Shown here piece after piece: positions 17,236-24,845 of a DNA stretch of 64,000 bases. The stretch is taken from assembly GCF_000007705.1 (NCBI RefSeq), contig NC_005085.1, positions 3,171,752 through 3,235,751 on the forward strand. Direction: 5' to 3'. Within the stretch, counting starts at the first letter, position 1; every line of letters begins with the position of its first letter. Below the pieces are notes generated by a model, which saw nothing but the letters and a program-made list of their open reading frames with translations, did not search any database and was not told the origin of the DNA. Source of the stretch: Chromobacterium violaceum ATCC 12472 (GTDB taxonomy: Bacteria > Pseudomonadota > Gammaproteobacteria > Burkholderiales > Chromobacteriaceae). A program made the position numbers and the translations under genes.

Positions 17236-17784
17236 TCAGCGCCGCCTAGCCTGCCACAACACGTCCGGCACGCCGCCTTCGCGGTTCAGATAGCGGGCCA
17301 GCACGAACAGGAAATCCGACAGGCGGTTCAGGTAGCGGCGCAGGGCCGGAGACACATTCTCTTCGCGCGCGAGCGCCACCACCGCCCGCTCGGCGCGGCG
17401 GCAGACGGAGCGGGCCTGGTGGGCCAGCGCCGCCGTGCGCAGCCCGCCCGGCAGAATGAACTCCTTCAGCGGCCCCAGCTCTTCGTTCATGAAGGACACC
17501 AGGGCCTCCAGCGCCTGAACGTGGCCATCCGCGATGGCCTGGTAGCCCGGCACCGCCAGTTCGGACCCCAAGTCGAACAGGTCATGCTGCACTTCCGCCA
17601 GCCATTCCGCGATCGGCGGCGGCAGCGTTTCCGCCAGCAACACGCCAATCACCGAATTGAGCTCGTCGACATCCCCCAGCGCCTGGATGCGGACGCTGTC
17701 CTTGGCGACGCGGCTGCCGTCGCCCAGTCCGGTGGCGCCGTCGTCTCCGGTGCGGGTGACGATGGAGGACAAGCGATCACTCAT
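17236..17784 (-). CDS. Cob(I)alamin adenosyltransferase, PduO type
   Basis: 182 residues. Makes adenosylcobalamin from ATP and cob(I)alamin. PduO-family signatures are present: TRTGDDGATGLGDGSRV at the N-terminus (ATP site), GDVDELNS, LPGGLRTAALAHQARSVCRRAER and YLNRLSDFLFVLARYLN near the C-terminus. The ATG at 17784 is preceded by GGGAGGGCGGG and overlaps the end of the 900-residue upstream gene by 8 bp, so it is translationally coupled. Last gene of the pepA-holC operon. The CobA/BtuR-type fold is excluded by the motifs. Confidence 0.92.
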   Translation of the reverse strand: MSDRLSSIVTRTGDDGATGLGDGSRVAKDSVRIQALGDVDELNSVIGVLLAETLPPPIAEWLAEVQHDLFDLGSELAVPGYQAIADGHVQALEALVSFMNEELGPLKEFILPGGLRTAALAHQARSVCRRAERAVVALAREENVSPALRRYLNRLSDFLFVLARYLNREGGVPDVLWQARRR

Positions 17785-20479
17785 GCCCGCCCTCCCCATC
17801 CCTGCGCCCGGCATCGCTCAGCGCCTGGCGCAGGCTCTCCTTCAGCGCGTCGCCGAACAACATTTCATAGTCCTCTTTCAACTGGTGCATCATCCCGGAC
17901 AACATCTGCTTGGCCTGCACCTCGATCGCATCCTGCAGCCACAGCGACAACTCCACCTTCATCCTGGGCAGCATCTGCTCGTACAGAGAATCGAACAGCG
18001 CCTGCTCGTCCAGCCCTTGGGGCGACTGCCTGGAGGCTCCCGCGGCCGCGGCTGAGGTCATGGCCGCCACCTTGAGCACCGACACTTCGGCGGCGGAATC
18101 GACTGACGCCGACGGCTCCGCGACCGGCTCAGCCAACGGAGTCGACACCGCGGGCGCGGCCAGGCCCCGGCCCAGCAGACCGGACAAAGCCGGCATGTCC
18201 TCGTCCTCCAGCGGCGCCGGCTGCGGCACCGCCTCGTACAAGGTGGATACCGCATCCTCCTCGACCAGAGGCTTGGCCTCGGGCTCAGGCTGAATGTCCG
18301 GCACAGCCGCTTCCGCCACCGGCAGAACCGGGATGGACGCAGAAAGCGCCTCCGCAGGCAACGCTTCGCCAGCCTGCGGTTCCTCGGCCTGATGGCCCTC
18401 GAACGCCGCATCGAAGTCCGGCTCCGGCGGCGCGAATGCCGCCTCGGGCCTTTCCTCGACGGACTCGTCCGGCTGATCATGTTCCGGCAAGGCATCGAAC
18501 GGCTCGATTTCGGCCGCATGCGGCTCCGCCGCCAATCCGGCCAGCGCCTCCGGCGCCATTGCGGGCTCGCGTTCAGAATCGAACGCCGCATCTGGCAATG
18601 CCGCCGCGTCTTCCTCTCCTTCGAGGAGCGCGTCCGCCTGCCCGAATGCCGGCGCCGCGTCCTCCCCGGCCGCCGGCTCCGCCTCTTCTTCCAGCGACGG
18701 CAATTCGTCGCCTTGCGGCGCCGCCGCCGGATCCGGTTCCCGCGTCTCTGCCGGCGCGGCCTCATCCAACAGCAAAGCCTGCTCTTGCGCTCCGCACGCC
18801 GACGGCTCAGGCTGCAGCGGTTCAAGCCGCTCCGGCAAGCGCGCAGGCGCAGACTCCGCAGCATCCTCCAATACCGATGGCTCGCCATTCATGGCGCCAT
18901 CAGCCTCAACTGCGCCGCCATCGATCGAGTCGAACGCGGCAACCGGTTCCGATTCACAGGCAGGCGCGCTGGCGTCCTCTGCCGACTCCGGCAGCGATGC
19001 ATCCCCCGCTTCAGGCGGGAATGGCGGAGGCGCGCCGTCCTGCCTCTCCGGCTCGGCAGCGGGCGCGGCTTCCGTCAGCGAAGCCGGCTGCGCCTCCACA
19101 TCCCGCTCGATCAACGCAGGCCAGTCCAGGACAATCGCCGGTTCCGCCTCTTCCGCCATCGGACCGGTCTCGGCCTCCGGCTCTCGCGGCCCTGTCTCGG
19201 GCGCTGTCTCCGACATGGCCTCCATTCGTTCGGCTGGCGCTTCGCCATGCCCATCCGGCAGCTCGATCTCGGCAGAGTCGATGCTGGCCGGCGCTTCCAG
19301 CTCCGCCGCAGCGGCGAAATCCGGCAACGATTCCGGCTCAGGAACCTGCGCCGTCTCCGCTGCCGGTCCGACAGGCGCCTCTGCAACCGGGGAAGCTTCG
19401 TCAAAACCGCTGACCGCGGTCTCGGCAAGCGGCTGGATTTCTTCCGACGCCGGCGCAGCCGCCGGCTCTGGAGCGGCAGGAGGCGGCTCTGCCGGACGCG
19501 TGCCAAACGCTTCCACAGCGGCCAGATTGGCGGCTGCCTGCTTGGCGCGCTCCTCGGCCAGCACGCGCTCCGCCTCGGCTATCATGTCCTTGATGGAGGG
19601 CTTGGGAGGCTCGGCCTGCTGCGAAGGCAGTTCGGACAGCCACTCCAGGCCGCTGGGCGGGGCCGGCTCGCGGCCTACGCCGCCGCCCAGCACGCCGCTC
19701 GGCAAGCTGTCTATGGAAATGGAAGTGAACGGCGCCGCCTCTTCCCGCTCCGACTCCGCTCCGGCAGCGCCGCTCGCCTGGGCAGCCGAAACGGGCGGTT
19801 CGGGGGGCAGGTCAGCGCCGCCGGGCTCGGCGGGTGACAAGGCGGGTCCCATCTCGACCGGGGGCGGCGCGGCCTCGGACACGCCCTCCGGCTCGGGCAA
19901 TCCGGCAGGCGCCGCCGCCTGCGCATCGCTGTCCAGGGCCGGAAGCGAATCGGCCTGCAGTTCGCTGGCCGCGGCCACGACATCGTTCCAGCTGACCGCC
20001 TCTGGCATCTCCGGCTCGGACGGCGTTTCCGCCGCCGGCTCAAGCGGCTCCGACTCGGAAACGGCCGGATGCAGGTCGGCCCGGGCCATCAAGGCGGCCA
20101 AACCGTCCGCATCCTGGACAGCCGCCTCTGCCTTGGGCTCCAATACGAAATCCAGCCCCTCGCCGTCCACCGATCCATCCGCGTCTGCCAGCTCGAGCGA
20201 GGGCAGATTGCTGAAATCCAGGCCGCCGGCGGGCTCCGCGGGCGTAGGCGCCTCCAGCAACTCGTCCAGTGTCAGCTCGGGAATTTCCAGCTCGGTCTCG
20301 CCCTCGTCCAGCTCGGCCGCCAGCAAGTCCAGTTCGGAGGAAAAGTCGAACTCGGGCACCTCTGCCGGCGGCGCTTCCTCGGCCAATGTCGGAACGGCCT
20401 GCTCGTCCACCACTTCGGTCAGGACCGGCAGGTTGAGGCCGCTCCAGTCGGGCTCGTTGGCTTTCGGCGACTCAGTCAT
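17777..20479 (-). CDS. 900-residue acidic Ala/Glu/Pro-rich protein of unknown function
   Basis: About 900 residues, very poor in Lys and Arg until the end. The N-terminal 830 residues are a low-complexity mix of Ala, Glu, Pro, Asp and Ser with scattered short hydrophobic clusters (LDLLAAELDE, LEIPELTLDELLEAP), expected to be disordered. The last 70 residues are different: an amphipathic helical region (LYEQMLPRMKVELSLWLQDA, QMLSGMMHQLKEDYEMLFGD) that looks like a conserved coiled-coil or interaction module. No signal peptide or membrane segment. The start codon overlaps holC (ATGA) and the stop overlaps the adenosyltransferase, so it is fixed in a tightly coupled operon. No function can be assigned. 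The long Ser-rich frames on the opposite strand are mirror images of its biased codons. Confidence 0.82.
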   Translation of the reverse strand: MTESPKANEPDWSGLNLPVLTEVVDEQAVPTLAEEAPPAEVPEFDFSSELDLLAAELDEGETELEIPELTLDELLEAPTPAEPAGGLDFSNLPSLELADADGSVDGEGLDFVLEPKAEAAVQDADGLAALMARADLHPAVSESEPLEPAAETPSEPEMPEAVSWNDVVAAASELQADSLPALDSDAQAAAPAGLPEPEGVSEAAPPPVEMGPALSPAEPGGADLPPEPPVSAAQASGAAGAESEREEAAPFTSISIDSLPSGVLGGGVGREPAPPSGLEWLSELPSQQAEPPKPSIKDMIAEAERVLAEERAKQAAANLAAVEAFGTRPAEPPPAAPEPAAAPASEEIQPLAETAVSGFDEASPVAEAPVGPAAETAQVPEPESLPDFAAAAELEAPASIDSAEIELPDGHGEAPAERMEAMSETAPETGPREPEAETGPMAEEAEPAIVLDWPALIERDVEAQPASLTEAAPAAEPERQDGAPPPFPPEAGDASLPESAEDASAPACESEPVAAFDSIDGGAVEADGAMNGEPSVLEDAAESAPARLPERLEPLQPEPSACGAQEQALLLDEAAPAETREPDPAAAPQGDELPSLEEEAEPAAGEDAAPAFGQADALLEGEEDAAALPDAAFDSEREPAMAPEALAGLAAEPHAAEIEPFDALPEHDQPDESVEERPEAAFAPPEPDFDAAFEGHQAEEPQAGEALPAEALSASIPVLPVAEAAVPDIQPEPEAKPLVEEDAVSTLYEAVPQPAPLEDEDMPALSGLLGRGLAAPAVSTPLAEPVAEPSASVDSAAEVSVLKVAAMTSAAAAGASRQSPQGLDEQALFDSLYEQMLPRMKVELSLWLQDAIEVQAKQMLSGMMHQLKEDYEMLFGDALKESLRQALSDAGRRDGEGGHE

Positions 20480-20901
20480 GGCGTTTGACTCATGTCGTGA
20501 TGTTCGATTTCGCAGCCGTGCTCACGGTAGGCACGGAAGCGCTCGCGGGCGGTGGCCAGCGACTCGGGGTCGCGTCCCACTATTTCAAGAATGCGCTCAA
20601 ACCTGCCGAATTCAAAGGGCAACTGCGGCCCCAGATTCAGCAATACCGGATGGGACAGATCGTCGGGCAGGCTGGCGGCCAGCCAAACCGGCGTCTCGGC
20701 CGCCTCCGGGGCGCCAAGCCGGCAATGCGGCACGAAGCGGGTATCGCCGAAACTCCACAAGCGGTTGCTGAACACCTCGACGCTGCGCTCACTGTCCAGC
20801 CAGATCAGCAACCTTTCCTTCTTGCGCTGCACGGTATCGGCCAACCTGCAGGCAAAAGCCTGCGGGTCGGCGACATTGGTATAAAAATCAATCCTGCTCA
20901 T
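20476..20901 (-). CDS. holC: DNA polymerase III chi subunit
   Basis: 141 residues. Chi links the clamp loader (through psi) to single-stranded DNA-binding protein. The family N-terminus IDFYTNVADPQAFACRL, central KKERLLIWLDSE and LWSFGDTRFVPH are characteristic. It overlaps the 3' end of pepA by 14 bp, and pepA-holC is a widespread order in beta- and gammaproteobacteria. Its stop overlaps the next start by 4 bp. Confidence 0.95.
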   Translation of the reverse strand: MSRIDFYTNVADPQAFACRLADTVQRKKERLLIWLDSERSVEVFSNRLWSFGDTRFVPHCRLGAPEAAETPVWLAASLPDDLSHPVLLNLGPQLPFEFGRFERILEIVGRDPESLATARERFRAYREHGCEIEHHDMSQTP

Positions 20902-22453
20902 CGTCTGCCACTTCGGGCGCCTCGCGGCGCGGACGGCCGCGGCGCACCACGTTGCCCAGCGCGATGTCGGCGCGGTCTTGCAGGAACTGCACCAGGAGCG
21001 GCACCGGACGCGCGGTGGCGCCCTTGTCCTTGCCGCCCTTCCAGGCGGTGCCGGCGATGTCCAGGTGCGCCCAGTCGTAGGCCTTGGCGAAGCGGGACAG
21101 GAAGCAGGCCGCGGTGACGCTGCCGCCCGGACGGCCGCCGATATTGGCCATGTCGGCGAACGGGCTCTTCAGCATCTCCTGGTACTCGTCCCACATCGGC
21201 ATGTGCCAGGCGCGGTCGGCCACTTCTTCCCCGGCGGCCAGCAGCTCGCGCGCCAGGCTGTCCTGGTTGCTGTACAGGCCGGTGGCGATATGGCCCAGCG
21301 CGATCACGCAGGCGCCGGTCAGCGTGGCGACATCGATCACGGTGGCCGGGCTGAAGCGCTCGGCATAGGTCAGCGCATCGCACAGTATCAGGCGGCCCTC
21401 GGCGTCGGTGTTGAGGATTTCGATGGTCTGCCCGGACATGGAGGTGACGATGTCGCCCGGCTTCACCGCGTTGCCGTTCGGCATGTTTTCGCAGGTCGGC
21501 ACGATGGCGATCACGTTCAGCGGCAGATTCATCTCCACCGCGGCGCGGAACGCGCCCAGCACGGTGGCGGCGCCGCACATGTCGTACTTCATCTCGTCCA
21601 TGCCTTCGCCGGGCTTCAGCGAAATGCCGCCGGAATCAAAAGTGATGCCCTTGCCCACCAGCACGATGGGCTTGTCGTTCTTGTCCTTGGCGCCGTGGTG
21701 CTTGAGCACGATCAGGCGGGCCTCTTCCGCGCTGCCCTTGGCCACCGACAGGAAGGAATGCATGCCCAGCTCGGCGATTTCGCGCGGGCCCAGGATCTCG
21801 GCTTCTGCGCCGAAGGTTTCGGCGACCTTGCGCGCCTCCTCGCCCAGGTAGCTCGGCGTGCAGACATTGCCTGGCAGGTTGCCCAGATCCTTGGCCAGCT
21901 TCATGCCGTTGCCGATGGCCAGGCCGCGTTGCAGCCCCTTCTCCCCATCGGCCAGATCGCTGCGGCGCGGCACCGCCAGCGTGAGCTTGCGCGGCTCGCG
22001 CACGGACTCGTCCTGTTTGCTCTTGAAGCGGTCGAAGCGGTACAACGCGTCCAGCGTCACTACGGTGGCCTGCTCGATCATCCATTCCACGTCATGCTTC
22101 TTGACGGTCAGTTCGGACAGGTAGCTGACGGCCTCGCTGGCCGAGGTCTGGGTCAGCGCCTTGACCGAGGCGCGCACGGCTTCCCGGTATTCCTTGGCGC
22201 GGAAATCCCGCTCCTTGCCCAGGCCGACCAGCATCACCCGGTCGCACAGCGTGTGCGGCACCGAATGCAGCACCAGCGTGCTGCCCAGCTTGCCCTCCAT
22301 GTCGCCGTGGCGGATCACGTCGCTGATGAAGCCGTTGGAGATGCGATCGAGCAGATCCGCGGCGAAGGTAAGCTTGCGCGATTCATAAACGCCGACGATC
22401 ACGCAGGCGACGCGCTGCTTCTCCGGGCTGCCGCTTTTTATGTTAAATTCCAT
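20888..22453 (-). CDS. pepA: Leucyl aminopeptidase PepA
   Basis: 521-residue M17 dizinc aminopeptidase. The signature NTDAEGRLIL is present, with VGKGITFDSGGISLKPGEGM carrying the lysine and aspartate metal ligands and GGRPGGSVTAACFLSRF near the C-terminus. The ATG at 22453 follows GGAG and fits the family N-terminus; an upstream ATG at 22489 is unlikely. First gene of the minus-strand operon and divergent from lptF, a conserved arrangement. PepA can also act as a DNA-binding protein in E. coli, which is not testable here. Confidence 0.96.
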   Translation of the reverse strand: MEFNIKSGSPEKQRVACVIVGVYESRKLTFAADLLDRISNGFISDVIRHGDMEGKLGSTLVLHSVPHTLCDRVMLVGLGKERDFRAKEYREAVRASVKALTQTSASEAVSYLSELTVKKHDVEWMIEQATVVTLDALYRFDRFKSKQDESVREPRKLTLAVPRRSDLADGEKGLQRGLAIGNGMKLAKDLGNLPGNVCTPSYLGEEARKVAETFGAEAEILGPREIAELGMHSFLSVAKGSAEEARLIVLKHHGAKDKNDKPIVLVGKGITFDSGGISLKPGEGMDEMKYDMCGAATVLGAFRAAVEMNLPLNVIAIVPTCENMPNGNAVKPGDIVTSMSGQTIEILNTDAEGRLILCDALTYAERFSPATVIDVATLTGACVIALGHIATGLYSNQDSLARELLAAGEEVADRAWHMPMWDEYQEMLKSPFADMANIGGRPGGSVTAACFLSRFAKAYDWAHLDIAGTAWKGGKDKGATARPVPLLVQFLQDRADIALGNVVRRGRPRREAPEVADDEQD

Positions 22454-22648
22454 AGGTACTCCGCTGTAGAACGAGTGTCGTTGCTCCACCTCATGACGGC
22501 CGTCTAAGCTCGGGGAAGACGGACGGCTAGGCCGCCGGTGAACGCAGGATTGTTGTATTAGTCCAAATTTGCCGGAATTGGCGATTCAGAATTGTCTCAT
22601 CGAATTATCACAATGCTTTTCACAAAAAGTCAAAAAGGCACTGAATAA

Positions 22649-23755
22649 ATGGTTTTTCAAAAAAGCCTGACACGGGAATTGACTTTAACCGCGCTGGGCG
22701 TATTCGTCGTGCTTCTCGCCATCATTGTTTCCACGCAGGCGATCAATCTGCTGGGACGCGCGGCCGAGGGGCAGATCGCCAACGAGGCGGTCACCGCTCT
22801 GATCGGTTTCTGGACATTGGGATTTTTCCCGGTACTGATGATCCTGACCGTGTTCGTCAGCGTGCTGGTGGTGCTCACCCGCACCTGGCGCGACCACGAG
22901 ATGGTGGTCTGGCTGTCGGCCGGCCTGTCGCTGCGCGACTGGGTCTGGCCCATCATGCGCTTCACGTTGCCGCTGGCCATCCTGATCGCGGGCGTGACTT
23001 TGTTCGTGGGCCCCTGGGCGGACCAGCGCAGCCAGGATTACGCCGAAATCATCAAGCGCCGCGAAGAGATCTCCGCGATATCGCCTGGCGTGTTCAAAGA
23101 ATCGGCGTCATCCAGCAAAGTGTATTTCATTGAAAATTATTCGGGCTTGCACAGCGCCGCCACCAATATCTTCATGCAGGACATGACCGACGGCAAAGTG
23201 AGCACCATTTTCGCCAAGCACGGTTATATTTCGATCAAGCCGGACGGCGAGCGCGTGCTGGTGCTGGAGGACGGCAAACGTTACGTCGGCGAGCCTGGCC
23301 AGGCCGATTACCAGATCGGCGAATTCAAGCGTTATACCGCCAGCCTCGGCGACAGCCAGGCCGTCACCGGACCGGCCAGCAACCGCCAGTCGATTCCCAC
23401 CAGCGTGCTGCTCGCCGGCAGCGGCAACCCGGAATACCGCGCGGAACTGGCCTGGCGGCTGTCCATGCCCATCAGCTGCATCCTGCTGGCCCTGCTCGCC
23501 CTGCCCCTGTCCTATTACAACCCCCGCAGCGGCCATACCTACAATCTGCTGTTCGCGCTGCTGGCCTTCTTCGTCTACCAGAATGGCCTGACCTTGACCC
23601 GCAACTGGGTCGGCCAGGACAAGGTGGGGGTATGGGCGGTGGCGCTGGTTCACGTTCTGCTGCTGCTGGCGGCGCTGCTGCTGCTCAAGCACCGCGATCA
23701 CCCGCAGGCGCCGTTCTCCCAATCGCTGCGTCTGATGTTCGGCAAGAAAAGCTAA
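22649..23755 (+). CDS. lptF: LPS export permease LptF
   Basis: 368-residue inner-membrane subunit of the LptB2FG extractor that moves lipopolysaccharide to the LptC-A-D bridge. The N-terminal helix region (ALGVFVVLLAIIVSTQAINL), five more membrane segments and a periplasmic beta-jellyroll between about 110 and 250 fit YjgP/YjgQ proteins. The coupling helix region LVVLTRTWRDHEMVVWLSAG is family-typical. It is followed by lptG after 12 bases. Confidence 0.95.
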   Translation: MVFQKSLTRELTLTALGVFVVLLAIIVSTQAINLLGRAAEGQIANEAVTALIGFWTLGFFPVLMILTVFVSVLVVLTRTWRDHEMVVWLSAGLSLRDWVWPIMRFTLPLAILIAGVTLFVGPWADQRSQDYAEIIKRREEISAISPGVFKESASSSKVYFIENYSGLHSAATNIFMQDMTDGKVSTIFAKHGYISIKPDGERVLVLEDGKRYVGEPGQADYQIGEFKRYTASLGDSQAVTGPASNRQSIPTSVLLAGSGNPEYRAELAWRLSMPISCILLALLALPLSYYNPRSGHTYNLLFALLAFFVYQNGLTLTRNWVGQDKVGVWAVALVHVLLLLAALLLLKHRDHPQAPFSQSLRLMFGKKS

Positions 23756-23767
23756 GCGCCCACTCCG

Positions 23768-24844
23768 ATGAAACTCATACACCGCTATATCGTCAGCACG
23801 CTGACCCAATCCACGTTGTTCACGCTGCTGGCGCTGCTGGGCCTGTACGGCTTTTTCGACTTGCTGGGCGAAGTGCCCGCCCTCGGCACCGGCAACTACA
23901 CCGCCGGCGTGATGGCCACCTACGTGGCGCTGCTGATTCCCGGCCACGCGTATGAGCTGATGCCGCTGGCCGTGCTGATCGGCGGCATGGTGGCGATGAC
24001 CCAGCTGGCCAGCTCCAGCGAATACACGGTGATCCGCACCTCCGGCGTCACGCTCAAGCAAATCGCCGCCACCCTGCTCAAGTTCGGCCTGGGCTTCGCC
24101 GTGCTGACCATCCTGCTGGGTGAGTTCGCGGCGCCCTGGGCGATGCAGGAGGCCGAGCGCACCAGGCTGACCGCCACCCATTCCATCGTCGCCAAAGAAT
24201 TCCGTTCCGGCACCTGGGTGAAAGACAACCAGAACTTCATCAACGTGCACGAAATGCTGCCGGACAACACCCTGCTGGGCATCCGCATCTATACCTACGA
24301 CCAGGATTTCAAGCTGGAGCGCACCCGCATCGCCGAGCGCGGCACCTTCTCCAAGCAAGACCGCAGCTGGCAGCTGGAAAACGTCAAGGAAACCGTGCTG
24401 GCCCCCAACCGCACCATCAGCGCCGTTTATCCGACGCTGAAGTGGAAGTCCATCGTCGAGCCGGAAATCCTGTCGGTGCTGCTGGTGGTGCCGGAACAGA
24501 TGTCGGCGCACAACCTGCTCACCTACATCGAGCATCTGAAGAAGAACAAGCAGCAGACCCAGCGCTACGAAATCGCGTTGTGGAGCAAGCTGTTCTATCC
24601 GCTGGCCTGCATTTCGATGGCGCTGGTGGCGCTGGCCTTCACCCCTCAGCAGCGCCGCCACGGCCAGCTGGGCATCAAGCTGTTCGCCGGCATCTGCCTG
24701 GGGGTGACCTTCCACTTCGTGAACCGCCTGTTCGGCCACCTGGGCCTGCTGTACGACTGGAACGCCATCCTGTCGGCCACGCTGCCCACGCTGATCTTCC
24801 TGTTGGGCGGCATCGCCATCATCGCCAAACAGGAAAGGCGCTGA
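23768..24844 (+). CDS. lptG: LPS export permease LptG
   Basis: 358-residue partner of LptF. It starts MKLIHRYIVSTLTQSTLFTL and keeps LAVLIGGMVAMTQLASSSEY, the conserved cytoplasmic loop contacting LptB, and six membrane segments in the 3+3 arrangement around a periplasmic domain. The stop is one base from the glnD start. Confidence 0.95.
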   Translation: MKLIHRYIVSTLTQSTLFTLLALLGLYGFFDLLGEVPALGTGNYTAGVMATYVALLIPGHAYELMPLAVLIGGMVAMTQLASSSEYTVIRTSGVTLKQIAATLLKFGLGFAVLTILLGEFAAPWAMQEAERTRLTATHSIVAKEFRSGTWVKDNQNFINVHEMLPDNTLLGIRIYTYDQDFKLERTRIAERGTFSKQDRSWQLENVKETVLAPNRTISAVYPTLKWKSIVEPEILSVLLVVPEQMSAHNLLTYIEHLKKNKQQTQRYEIALWSKLFYPLACISMALVALAFTPQQRRHGQLGIKLFAGICLGVTFHFVNRLFGHLGLLYDWNAILSATLPTLIFLLGGIAIIAKQERR

Positions 24845-24845
24845 C

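Noticed and set aside
18891-20771. Plus-strand Ser/Gly-rich frame of over 600 codons
   Set aside because: It mirrors the biased GCC/GAG codons of the real minus-strand acidic gene.
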